Assembly: GCA_051201605.1 (NCBI GenBank)
Contig: CP179201.1
Span: 2,542,001-2,606,000, forward strand
Reading direction: 5' to 3'
Source: CABZJG01 sp902512685
GTDB taxonomy: Bacteria > Pseudomonadota > Alphaproteobacteria > Rhodobacterales > Rhodobacteraceae
DNA length: 64,000 bases
Shown here piece by piece: positions 53,570 to 61,593 of the stretch. The notes below the pieces were generated by a model. That model saw only the letters and a program-made list of their open reading frames with translations, was not told where the DNA came from and ran no database searches. Positions within the stretch are counted from its first letter, which is position 1, and each line of letters starts with the position of its first letter. The position numbers and the translations under genes were made by a program.

Positions 53570-54409
53570 CTATTGTATCTGCACACCCGAGCGGCCGGCA
53601 AGATCAATGAAAAACTGCCACGCCACCCGACCCGAGCGCGCACCGCGAGTTGCCTGCCATTCAATGGCCTCAGCCCGCATCTGTTCGGGCTCAGGGGTTA
53701 GACCGTAAGCCGCGCAATAGCCATTGATCATCGCAAGGTATTGATCTTGGGAACAGGGGTGAAACCCAAGCCACAATCCAAACCGATCCGACAGAGAGAC
53801 CTTTTCCTCAACCGCTTCAGAGGGGTTGATGGCGCTGGAGCGTTCATTTTCAATCATATCGCGGGGCATCAGGTGCCGGCGGTTTGACGTGGCATAAAAC
53901 AGAACATTTTCTGGCCGTCCTTCGATACCGCCGTCAAGAACCGCCTTTAAAGATTTATAATGCTGATCATCGTGGCTAAAGCTAAGATCATCGCAAAACA
54001 ACAAAAACCGGTGCGGTGACGGCCGCAGGATATTGAGCAACCGTCCAACACTGGGTAGGTCTTCGCGCTGCAACTCGACAATTTTCAGCGTCAGCCCCTC
54101 GCTTAGGACAGCCGCATGAACCGCTTTGACCAAAGACGATTTGCCCATGCCCCGTGCGCCCCACAAAAGTGCATTATTGGCCGCAAATCCACGGGCAAAT
54201 TGCAGTGTGTTTTGCAACAGCGTATCGCGCGCGCGCTCAATGCCCACCAAAAGCGATAAATCCACACGAGAGACCTCAGAAACCGGATGCAACGCGTCGG
54301 GCGCAACATGCCATACATAGGCTGCAGAGGCTTCAAAATTAGGGGCCTGCAACGGCGCGGGGGCGATACGCTCCAGCGCCTCTGCGACCCGCTCCATCGA
54401 ATCAGCCAT
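53570..54409 (-). CDS. DUF815 family AAA+ ATPase
   Basis: 279 residues from an ATG at 54409 with GAGGAAAAAA upstream; overlaps the tatC stop by 8 bases. Walker A LLWGARGMGKSSLVKAVH (about residues 85-102), Walker B FLLFCDDLSFSHDDQHYKSLK, sensor VLFYATSNRRHLMPRDM. DUF815 ATPases are widespread and uncharacterised. Position at the end of the tat unit does not by itself imply a role in secretion. Confidence 0.9.
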   Translation of the reverse strand: MADSMERVAEALERIAPAPLQAPNFEASAAYVWHVAPDALHPVSEVSRVDLSLLVGIERARDTLLQNTLQFARGFAANNALLWGARGMGKSSLVKAVHAAVLSEGLTLKIVELQREDLPSVGRLLNILRPSPHRFLLFCDDLSFSHDDQHYKSLKAVLDGGIEGRPENVLFYATSNRRHLMPRDMIENERSSAINPSEAVEEKVSLSDRFGLWLGFHPCSQDQYLAMINGYCAAYGLTPEPEQMRAEAIEWQATRGARSGRVAWQFFIDLAGRSGVQIQ

Positions 54410-55298
54410 TTTTTTCCTCAATTTGGCTATCTAAATTGGCCTCATCTTCCTCAACCTCGTCATCGTCATCGTCATCGTCATAATACCCTTCGGCGCGCAG
54501 TTTTGCTTCGCGTTTTTTCTCTACCCGGGCGACCAGAAAGATGGACACTTCATAAAGGCCGTAAACCACCACAAAAAGGATGACCTGCGTGATAACATCC
54601 GGAGGCGTCACCAAAGCAGCAAGCACCAATATGGCAACAACGGCATATTTACGCACATTGCCCAGACCTTCGGCGCTGACCAAGCCGGCCTTGCCCATAA
54701 GGGTCAGCAGAACCGGCAATTGAAAACACATACCAAAGGCCACAATGAACTTAATTGTAAGGCTTAGATATTCTTGTGCCGAGCCTTGAAAGGCAATGCC
54801 AGCGGTCGCGTTTTCGGACATCTCTTCACTCAGAACGCTTCCAGACTGTTGAAATCCAAGGAAAAAATCAAATGCCAATGGGGTGACCACATAAAAAGCA
54901 AAGGTAGCCCCAAGGAAAAACATAAATGGCGAGGCAAGCAAAAATGGCAAAAACGCCCCTTTTTCAGAACGATAAAGCCCGGGAGCAACAAAACGCCACA
55001 TCTGATAGCTGATTACGGGAAAGGACAACATCAACCCTCCCATAAGCGAAATGGAAATGGCGACAAAGAAACCTTCTTGCAGCTTGATCAGAATTAAACC
55101 GCAATCTTCATGTCCACGGAATGCCATCGCAGAGCACAGCGGCTGGGTCAAAAAATCAAAGATCGGATTCCATATCGTGAAACAGATGATCATTCCGACA
55201 AGAAAGGCCATCACAGAGTTGATTAACCGCTGCCGCAATTCAGCCAGATGCTCGATCAAAGGGGCCGAGCTGTCTTCGATATCATTGTCTTCACTCAT
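54402..55298 (-). CDS. tatC: Twin-arginine translocase subunit TatC
   Basis: 298 residues, six transmembrane helices. Conserved segments are PLIEHLAELRQRLINS (substrate-binding N-terminus) and a second-half RYKYAVVAILVLAALVTPPDV-like region (RKYAVVAILVLAALVTP), which bind the signal peptide. A cytoplasmic tail of about 35 residues is very acidic (a run of seven Asp, then Glu-rich). Starts inside tatB (ATGA). The tail is longer than in E. coli TatC. Confidence 0.96.
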   Translation of the reverse strand: MSEDNDIEDSSAPLIEHLAELRQRLINSVMAFLVGMIICFTIWNPIFDFLTQPLCSAMAFRGHEDCGLILIKLQEGFFVAISISLMGGLMLSFPVISYQMWRFVAPGLYRSEKGAFLPFLLASPFMFFLGATFAFYVVTPLAFDFFLGFQQSGSVLSEEMSENATAGIAFQGSAQEYLSLTIKFIVAFGMCFQLPVLLTLMGKAGLVSAEGLGNVRKYAVVAILVLAALVTPPDVITQVILFVVVYGLYEVSIFLVARVEKKREAKLRAEGYYDDDDDDDEVEEDEANLDSQIEEKNG

Positions 55299-55873
55299 GC
55301 CTTATCCTTGGACGTGGTTTTTGAGGCCGATTTCTTACTGGCAGATTTTGTGACAGATTTTTGAGCAGCCGCTTTACCAACTGTTGGTTTAGCTACAGAT
55401 TTCTTGGCAGCAGGCTTTTTGGCAACAGGTTTTTTGGCTGCTGTTTTCTTTGCAGTTGCTTTTGGCTTTTTCTCTGCGGTTTTTTGTTGTTCGGCCTGGG
55501 CTGCTTCTTGGCGTTCTTGCGCTTTTTTAACGGCCGTATCTTTGGCTTTTTCTACCGTTTTTTTACGCTTAGCAGCCAGTTTTCCGGTTTCACTTTCCGG
55601 ATCATATTTTGTCAAATCACTGGCGGCTTTGCGCACGCTATCCATGCCGGTTTGAACCGGGTGGCTGGCCGCTTTCAGTGTCTTACTTATATCTTGTATC
55701 CCTGTGCCATCAGCGGCATCATCCATAGCACGCGAGAACTCTCGAGCCATGCCACGCGCCTTGCCGACAAATTTGCCAACTTGTCGAAACATCATCGGTA
55801 AATCTTTCGGACCAACCACAATAAGGGCCACTATCCCGATCAGAAGTAGCTCGGTCAAGCCAAGGTCAAACAT
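55295..55873 (-). CDS. tatB: Sec-independent translocase protein TatB
   Basis: 192 residues. N-terminal membrane helix FDLGLTELLLIGIVALIV (about 2-19) with the TatB hinge VVGPKDLP, then amphipathic helix and a very long basic tail of repeats such as KKPVAKKPAAKKSVAKP. The tail is longer than in E. coli TatB (171) and rich in Lys/Ala. Follows tatA by 3 bases and overlaps tatC. Confidence 0.93.
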   Translation of the reverse strand: MFDLGLTELLLIGIVALIVVGPKDLPMMFRQVGKFVGKARGMAREFSRAMDDAADGTGIQDISKTLKAASHPVQTGMDSVRKAASDLTKYDPESETGKLAAKRKKTVEKAKDTAVKKAQERQEAAQAEQQKTAEKKPKATAKKTAAKKPVAKKPAAKKSVAKPTVGKAAAQKSVTKSASKKSASKTTSKDKA

Positions 55874-55876
55874 CTA

Positions 55877-56092
55877 TCAGACCTTGTCTTTTTCAGCTTC
55901 CGGAGTGACGTCCTTTGGCTCTTCCGCCATTTCAGTTTCAAGTTCTTTTGAGCCGTCATCAACGCCTTTCTTGAACGCTGTGATACCCTTACCAACTTCG
56001 CCCATCAAAGAACTGATTTTGCCGCGACCGAACAAAACCAATACCACAACAGCAATCAATAAAAGACCAGGAAGGCCTATGTTATTAAGCAT
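55877..56092 (-). CDS. tatA: Sec-independent translocase protein TatA
   Basis: 71 residues, one membrane helix (about 4-22) then the FGRGKISSLMGEVGKGI hinge and amphipathic helix, and an acidic tail ending in TPEAEKDKV. Pore-forming part of the Tat system. First gene of the minus-strand unit tatA-tatB-tatC-DUF815. Confidence 0.94.
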   Translation of the reverse strand: MLNNIGLPGLLLIAVVVLVLFGRGKISSLMGEVGKGITAFKKGVDDGSKELETEMAEEPKDVTPEAEKDKV

Positions 56093-56342
56093 TTTCTTCT
56101 CCTGACACTAAGAGCTTTTGCTCAATTTACGTGTTTACAATGTCTATGTATTGCTTTCAGACCCATGATTAAAGCGTCAATTTTATTTAAGCATGAAATT
56201 TTACTGGATTTTTGAATGAAATCTTTTGCAGGGCTGCTGTCTTTGCTCTATCTAGAAGGAGTAGTTTTGGCTAGGCTTCCTGATTTTCAGGCCATTTTTG
56301 ACAGCAAGAGCAGGCTCTGTTGCCAAAGCCGACAAATTTCTC

Positions 56343-57425
56343 TTAGGACGGAAAAACGAAACATCTGTCGCGCGGAATTGTTAGCCAGAGCGGTTGCCCT
56401 GGTTTGGGCAAAAACACATTGGGAACGGTTACCTTTATAACCGAACCGTCGAATTTCATACGAAACTCTACCAAGCTTTCATTGCCCAAAAACCTGACTC
56501 TTTCAACTATTCCGAGCGCGGCCACCCCTTGAGAGGCGGTTGGGTTTGGACCTTTGCCCTTGCGGTCAAAATCAATGCGCACATGCTGCGGACGAAAGAC
56601 AATATCTACCCATGTTCCATCCGCCAGCCCGGGGGCTAAAAATTGTCCAAAAGGGGTATTGGCCAAAGCGCCGCTGACCTGGCTTTTGATAATGTTGGCA
56701 TCCGAAAAAAAGGCAACGGCAGCTTGGTCAGATGGCGCGTTATAGATGTTGTAAGGGGCGCCACTTTGAACAATGCGTCCCTCGCGCATTAATGCGATTT
56801 CGTCAGCCATCCGCATGGCTTCTTCGGGTTCATGCGTCACCAGAAGAACCGCTGTTTGCTCGGCTTTCAAGATGGCTAAAGTTTCGTCCCGAATACCGTC
56901 ACGCAACCGGTTGTCGAGCCCTGAAAATGGTTCATCCATCAACATTATTCTTGGCTTGGGCGCCATAGCGCGCGCCAATGCAACCCGCTGCTGTTCACCG
57001 CCCGAAAGCGCATGAGGATATTGGTCTATAAAGCGGCTCAAGCCAACCCGCGCGAGCAATTCTTCCACCGCTGCACGCTTTTCAGGCCGCGAACCAGTGA
57101 GCGCAAAACCCACGTTATCCGCCACGCTTAGATGCGGGAACAGGGCAAAATCTTGGAAGATCAGCCCAACAGAGCGCTGCTCGGGGGGCAGATCAATATT
57201 CCCCCCGCTGATCAATTTGCCATCAATATAAATTTCGCCGCTATTCTGCTGGTCAACGCCTGCGATCATCCTAAGCGTGGTTGATTTTCCGCACCCAGAG
57301 GGCCCAAGCAAACAGGTTACCTGCCCAGGGACAATCCGTAGCGAGACATGATCAACAACTGTCTGCGGCCCGAAATGGCGACAGAGGTTTTTAATCTCAA
57401 GCCGTGCGACAGGATCAGAATCCAA
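56343..57425 (-). CDS. ABC transporter ATPase, FbpC-like, without adjacent partners
   Basis: 360 residues, starting at a TTG at about 57425 because AAAGGAG lies 9 bases upstream; a TTG at 57434 directly follows that site and is too close. Iron(III)-type ATPase: Walker A GPSGCGKSTTLRMI, Q-loop IFQDFALFPHLSVADNV, signature LSGGEQQRVALARAM, Walker B IMLMDEPFSGLDN, and a C-terminal TOBE-like domain with RPQHVRIDFDRK. No binding protein or permease gene lies next to it; the flanks are tatA and an SDR. It may serve a distant transporter or be a relic. Confidence 0.87.
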   Translation of the reverse strand: MDSDPVARLEIKNLCRHFGPQTVVDHVSLRIVPGQVTCLLGPSGCGKSTTLRMIAGVDQQNSGEIYIDGKLISGGNIDLPPEQRSVGLIFQDFALFPHLSVADNVGFALTGSRPEKRAAVEELLARVGLSRFIDQYPHALSGGEQQRVALARAMAPKPRIMLMDEPFSGLDNRLRDGIRDETLAILKAEQTAVLLVTHEPEEAMRMADEIALMREGRIVQSGAPYNIYNAPSDQAAVAFFSDANIIKSQVSGALANTPFGQFLAPGLADGTWVDIVFRPQHVRIDFDRKGKGPNPTASQGVAALGIVERVRFLGNESLVEFRMKFDGSVIKVTVPNVFLPKPGQPLWLTIPRDRCFVFPS

Positions 57426-57600
57426 CAGTTGCAACTCCTTTGTTATGCTAGCATATCGCTAAAATCGACAATACCAGTCAGGTATCAGCACACTATCAAA
57501 GGCGCAACCCACCGAAAACCAGCCCACAGATTGCGGTAGCCTCTTCTATCCCCAGTGCCAAATTTACCATGTGCAGATGACCAATAACGCCGAAACCTGG

Positions 57601-58380
57601 CTATATGGTTGAGTTAAATGCACCGCCATCAAGGGATATATTCTGCCCGATAATAAAGCAGGCTTGCTGTGAACATAAAAAAGCGCAGGCAGCCCCGAAA
57701 TCACTCGCCTCTCCATATTTTCCGACAGGAATGGAGGCAGCGCGCTCGGCTGCGGCCTCTTCAATGGTGATGTTTTTTGACTTTGCAAGGGCTGTATTCA
57801 ATGCAAAAATCCGGTCAGTAGCATGTATACCCGGCAAAAGATTATTGATTGTAACGCCATGTTCGGCGACCTGACGCGCTGTTCCGGCCACATATCCGGT
57901 CAAGCCGGCCCTTGCGGAATTCGAAAGACCTAAAACCGCTATTGGCGATTTTACCGACTGGGACGTGATGTTTACCACGCGGCCCCAACCGCGGTCTATC
58001 ATAGCAGGCAAAAGCGTTTTCATCAGGGCAATCGGGGTCAACATATTGGCATCAAGCGCTGCAATAAAATCATCGCGATCCCAATCAGACCATATGCCGG
58101 GGGGTGGCCCGCCTGCATTGTTTACCAAGATATCCGGCGTTCCAGCCACAGCTAAAACTTTTTCGCGGCCCTCTTCTGTGGTGATGTCACATGCAACTGT
58201 TTCAACATGCACATTATACCTGCTGCGAATATCTTCTGCTGCTTTTTCCAAAACCTCTGCCCCGCGCGCATTGAGCACCAAATCAACCCCAGCCTCGGCC
58301 AAGGCGATGGCGCAACCGCGGCCCAAGCCTTTGCTGGACGCGCAGACCACTGCTTTTTTACCAGAAATACCCAGATCCAT
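57601..58380 (-). CDS. SDR-family protein with Tyr/Lys pair replaced by Ser/Arg
   Basis: 259 residues. The cofactor motif reads CASSKGLGRGCAIAL, NNAG is LVNNAGGPPPG, and the catalytic serine Ser140 is in VVNITSQSV. In place of the usual YxxxK the chain reads GLSNSARAGLTGY, putting Ser153 and Arg157 at the Tyr and Lys positions. This matches a known atypical SDR subgroup related to FabG, whose reaction is not clear. Starts at ATG 58380 after AGGAGATAG. Same strand as the FbpC gene. Confidence 0.83.
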   Translation of the reverse strand: MDLGISGKKAVVCASSKGLGRGCAIALAEAGVDLVLNARGAEVLEKAAEDIRSRYNVHVETVACDITTEEGREKVLAVAGTPDILVNNAGGPPPGIWSDWDRDDFIAALDANMLTPIALMKTLLPAMIDRGWGRVVNITSQSVKSPIAVLGLSNSARAGLTGYVAGTARQVAEHGVTINNLLPGIHATDRIFALNTALAKSKNITIEEAAAERAASIPVGKYGEASDFGAACAFLCSQQACFIIGQNISLDGGAFNSTI

Positions 58381-58628
58381 TTCTATCTCCTATTATGTTT
58401 AGGCTGACTATGGCGAATGAAGCGCAAAATTCAACCACAAATAAACCATCTTAACTCAGCCCGAAAAACGCCTATCCTTTGCTATGATTTTGCCACAGAT
58501 CGATGGGAGTTATATCGCAACTCAAGTAAAAGGGTTCATCATATAAACCGATCTATGCTATACAGAAACTGACTTAAGGCCATGATTTGTCCCTAACAGC
58601 AATTCCTCAACCAAAGCAAACCTCAAAA

Positions 58629-59606
58629 ATGCAAGCCTTTTCGGTCTATAACGCAGCTGATAAACATATCGTCGATGGCGCCAATTTTGGGGATACATTG
58701 TCATTCGCGGATGATCTAATTCTAGATGATGCCTATATGTTGGCCCCAGATTCGGCTCTGCATCAGCTTTCCATAACATTGACTGACGCTGGACTGCGCA
58801 TCAACGAGCACGGTGAAACAGGGGATACCTCCAACCAGCTATTTGTAGATTGCTGTTTAACGCTCATGTCATACATGGGGCAAACCGTTGAAGCAATTGT
58901 TCTGGTTGAGGTCAATTCCAAGAATTTGGCAGTTTCGATTTATCTGCTGCCGCTTGCTTCCATACAGCACAAGACCAAATATTCACTTATTAAGATTGAT
59001 CGTGAAACTGCCGAGATAAAATTATCCCAATTGGCTTATTTCTCCTTTGCCAAAGGCATCCAGCTTACTTTACCCACGGGTGAAATGAAACCTATCGAAG
59101 ACCTAAAGACAGGTGATCAGCTGCTCACCCGCGATTCAGGCATCCAAAAAATTCGGTGGATTGGCCATAGCACAGTGCGCGCGACGGGCGCGCAAGCTCC
59201 TATCTTGATCAAAGCCGGCGTTTTGCAAAATGACAATGATTTGGTGTTGAGCTCAGATCATAGGCTTTATATTTACCAACATGATCATCTAGTGGGCCAT
59301 GAGCGAGCAGAAACCTTGGTGCGCGCGCGGCATTTGGTCGATGGGAAAAATGTTGTTTGGCTTGATATAGATTATATCGATTACTACCAGCTTTTGTTTG
59401 ATGAGCACCAAATCATTTATGCCGAGGGCATCGCTGCCGAAAGCCTGTTGTTTGATCATCGCACCCAGCCATCGCTGGGCGATGATGTCGCAAAAGGGCT
59501 AAGCTTGCACAAGACAATCTATGGCGCCGATATGGAAATTTCAAAGACCAACCAAGATGGCGATAGTATTCTAAGCTCATTACACAAAGTTCTGCGCCGC
59601 AACTAG
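58629..59606 (+). CDS. Hint-domain protein (Hedgehog/intein type)
   Basis: 325 residues from an ATG at 58629 (a TTG at 58587 is possible); no signal peptide. The C-terminal Hint_2 domain (about 138-300) shows GEMKPIEDLKTGDQLLTRD, QKIRWIGHSTV and DHRLYIYQH with the late conserved His, and ends near YAEGIAAESLLF. The nucleophilic Cys that starts typical Hint domains is Ser139 (FSFAKG), so classical thioester autoprocessing is doubtful. Similar proteins are common in Roseobacters, often with secreted repeat proteins. Nothing here shows a secretion partner. Confidence 0.82.
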   Translation: MQAFSVYNAADKHIVDGANFGDTLSFADDLILDDAYMLAPDSALHQLSITLTDAGLRINEHGETGDTSNQLFVDCCLTLMSYMGQTVEAIVLVEVNSKNLAVSIYLLPLASIQHKTKYSLIKIDRETAEIKLSQLAYFSFAKGIQLTLPTGEMKPIEDLKTGDQLLTRDSGIQKIRWIGHSTVRATGAQAPILIKAGVLQNDNDLVLSSDHRLYIYQHDHLVGHERAETLVRARHLVDGKNVVWLDIDYIDYYQLLFDEHQIIYAEGIAAESLLFDHRTQPSLGDDVAKGLSLHKTIYGADMEISKTNQDGDSILSSLHKVLRRN

Positions 59607-59707
59607 ATCATTTTATATCGCGCTAAAATTGATCTTGAATTTTGCGTTACCCGCATGCTACTTGCGATGTCTTGCCAAGCCTGACCCCTCACCCTATACG
59701 AGCAAAC

Positions 59708-61315
59708 ATGTTAGATAATTCATCAAATCGCCCCGCATTGCCACCTGAAATTGCCCGCCGCAGGACCTTTGCTATCATCTCGCATCCAGATGCGGGCAAA
59801 ACGACTTTGACCGAAAAATTTCTATTGTTTGGCGGCGCTATTCAGATGGCAGGCCAAGTGCGCGCCAAGGGCGAAGCGCGGCGCACGCGATCAGATTTTA
59901 TGCAAATGGAAAAAGACCGCGGCATTTCGGTTTCCGCATCTGCCATGTCTTTTGATTTCCAGACCTTCCGTTTCAACTTGGTGGACACCCCGGGCCATAG
60001 TGATTTTTCTGAAGACACCTATCGAACACTGACTGCGGTAGATGCCGCCGTGATGGTAATAGATGGGGCCAAGGGCGTGGAAAGCCAGACCCAGAAACTT
60101 TTTGAGGTTTGCCGTTTGCGTGATCTGCCGATCCTTACATTTTGTAACAAAATGGATCGCGAGAGCCGAGAAATTTTCGAAATCATTGATGAAATACAAG
60201 AAAACCTCGCCATTGATGTCACCCCGGCCAGTTGGCCAATCGGTGTTGGTCACGATTTCATGGGCTGTTACGACATGCTCAATGACCGGCTTGAATTGAT
60301 GGACCGCGCTGACCGGAACAAGGTTGCTGACAGCATCGAAATTAACGGGCTTGATGATCCTAAACTTGCCGAACATATTCCTGCCCATCTTTTGGAAAAA
60401 CTGATTGAAGAGGTCGAAATGGCCCGCGCACTGCTGCCCGAGCTTGATCCCCAAGCGCTTCTAGAGGGCACAATGACCCCGATCTGGTTTGGCTCTGCGA
60501 TCAACTCTTTTGGCGTCAAAGAACTGATGGAAGGCATCGCGAGCTTTGGACCGCAGCCCCAGGTCCAAACCGCCAGCCCACGCGAAATTCTGCCGGAAGA
60601 AACCAAAGTGTCCGGGTTTGTTTTTAAAGTGCAAGCCAATATGGACCCCAAACACCGCGACCGGGTGGCTTTTGTCCGGATGGCATCGGGCCATTTTAAA
60701 CGCGGCATGAAGCTGACCCATGTGCGCACTAAAAAACCCATGGCCATTTCCAATCCGGTGCTGTTTCTTGCCTCGGACCGAGAGTTGGCAGAAGAGGCTT
60801 GGGCGGGCGATATCATCGGCATTCCCAACCACGGCCAATTGCGCATCGGCGATACACTGACCGAAGGCGAAGCCCTGCGGGTTTCAGGCATTCCTTCTTT
60901 TGCGCCCGAATTGCTTCAAAGTTGCCGCGCAGGCGATCCGATGAAAGCAAAGCATCTTACAAAAGCTTTGATGCAATTTGCCGAGGAAGGCGCTGCAAAA
61001 GTTTTCAAGCCCAGCTTTGGGTCCGGATTTATTGTCGGGGTTGTTGGCGCCCTGCAATTCGAAGTTTTGGCCAGCCGCATTGAGTTGGAATATGGTCTGC
61101 CAGTGCGCTTTGAAACCAGCCAGTTCACCTCTGCCCGCTGGGTGAAGGGTGAAAGACTTGCTGTTGATAAATTTTCCACGGCCAATAAGCAACATATCGC
61201 AACAGATCATGATGGCGATCCGGTTTATCTTACGCGCTTGCAATGGGATATTGACCGCGTAGAGCGCGATTTTCCAGATATTGAGTTGTCGGCAACCAAG
61301 GAAATGATGGTTTAA
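59708..61315 (+). CDS. prfC: Peptide chain release factor 3
   Basis: 535 residues from an ATG at 59708. GTPase that releases RF1/RF2 from the ribosome. GTP motifs: AIISHPDAGKTTLTEKFL (G1), DRGISVSASAMSF (G2), VDTPGHSDF (G3), FCNKMDRESR (G4). RF3 hallmarks are QMAGQVRAKGEARRTRSDFMQMEKDRG in two parts and the C-terminal GFIVGVVGALQFEVLASRIEL. Terminated by the hairpin 52 bases beyond the stop. Confidence 0.96.
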   Translation: MLDNSSNRPALPPEIARRRTFAIISHPDAGKTTLTEKFLLFGGAIQMAGQVRAKGEARRTRSDFMQMEKDRGISVSASAMSFDFQTFRFNLVDTPGHSDFSEDTYRTLTAVDAAVMVIDGAKGVESQTQKLFEVCRLRDLPILTFCNKMDRESREIFEIIDEIQENLAIDVTPASWPIGVGHDFMGCYDMLNDRLELMDRADRNKVADSIEINGLDDPKLAEHIPAHLLEKLIEEVEMARALLPELDPQALLEGTMTPIWFGSAINSFGVKELMEGIASFGPQPQVQTASPREILPEETKVSGFVFKVQANMDPKHRDRVAFVRMASGHFKRGMKLTHVRTKKPMAISNPVLFLASDRELAEEAWAGDIIGIPNHGQLRIGDTLTEGEALRVSGIPSFAPELLQSCRAGDPMKAKHLTKALMQFAEEGAAKVFKPSFGSGFIVGVVGALQFEVLASRIELEYGLPVRFETSQFTSARWVKGERLAVDKFSTANKQHIATDHDGDPVYLTRLQWDIDRVERDFPDIELSATKEMMV

Positions 61316-61366
61316 AGACCCTTTTTCGGCGCCAGTGATCGCAGCTTTTGAACGTTTCAACGGATA

Positions 61367-61391
61367 AGCTGGCACCAAAGCCAGTTTTTTT
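61367..61391 (+). terminator. Rho-independent terminator after prfC
   Basis: AGCTGGC-ACCAAA-GCCAGTT (7 pairs, one G-T wobble) followed by a run of seven T at 61385-61391, about 50 bases after the prfC stop. It insulates prfC from the structured leader of the DEAD-box helicase. Confidence 0.85.
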
Positions 61392-61465
61392 ACTGTATAA
61401 ATCACCAAATCGATGCAAACAGGTGCTATCCTAGCGCCCAAAAGACGTCAGTTTAACCGCTGGCA

Positions 61466-61593
61466 TTGACCTAAAGCACTCTTTTCGAGTAGGAAGAGCG
61501 CGCTGCCTCTATCAGCAATCAATTGCGGGGCCATACGGGCCTGAGGCAGCTAGGATGGAACGGGCCCGATGCGTCCGTTAGACACGGATACAG
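61466..61593 (+). ncRNA. Structured 5' leader of the DEAD-box helicase, candidate RNA switch
   Basis: A chain of complementary segments lies before the helicase ATG at 61594. A hairpin near 61474-61501 pairs GCACTCTT with AAGAGCGC. Then GCTGCCTC (61502-61509) pairs with GAGGCAGC (61543-61550), enclosing GCAAT/ATTGC and GGCC/GGCC, giving a multibranch fold. After that, two hairpins exclude each other: AACGGGC/GTCCGTT (61559-61579) or TCCGT/ACGGA (61574-61588). The second would cover the only ribosome-site-like GGA 5 bases before the start. Two-state control of translation is inferred; transcription start unknown. Confidence 0.5.

Noticed and set aside
56279..56298. CCTGA-TTT-TCAGG followed by CCATTTTT, plus strand
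   Set aside because: A 5-pair stem with no plus-strand gene ahead of it; terminator-like by chance.
56216..56440. Plus-strand 74-residue frame behind the FbpC-like gene
   Set aside because: About half overlaps the ATPase gene antisense; no family resemblance and no convincing start, though AGGAG lies at 56257-56261. Possibly a remnant but not supported.
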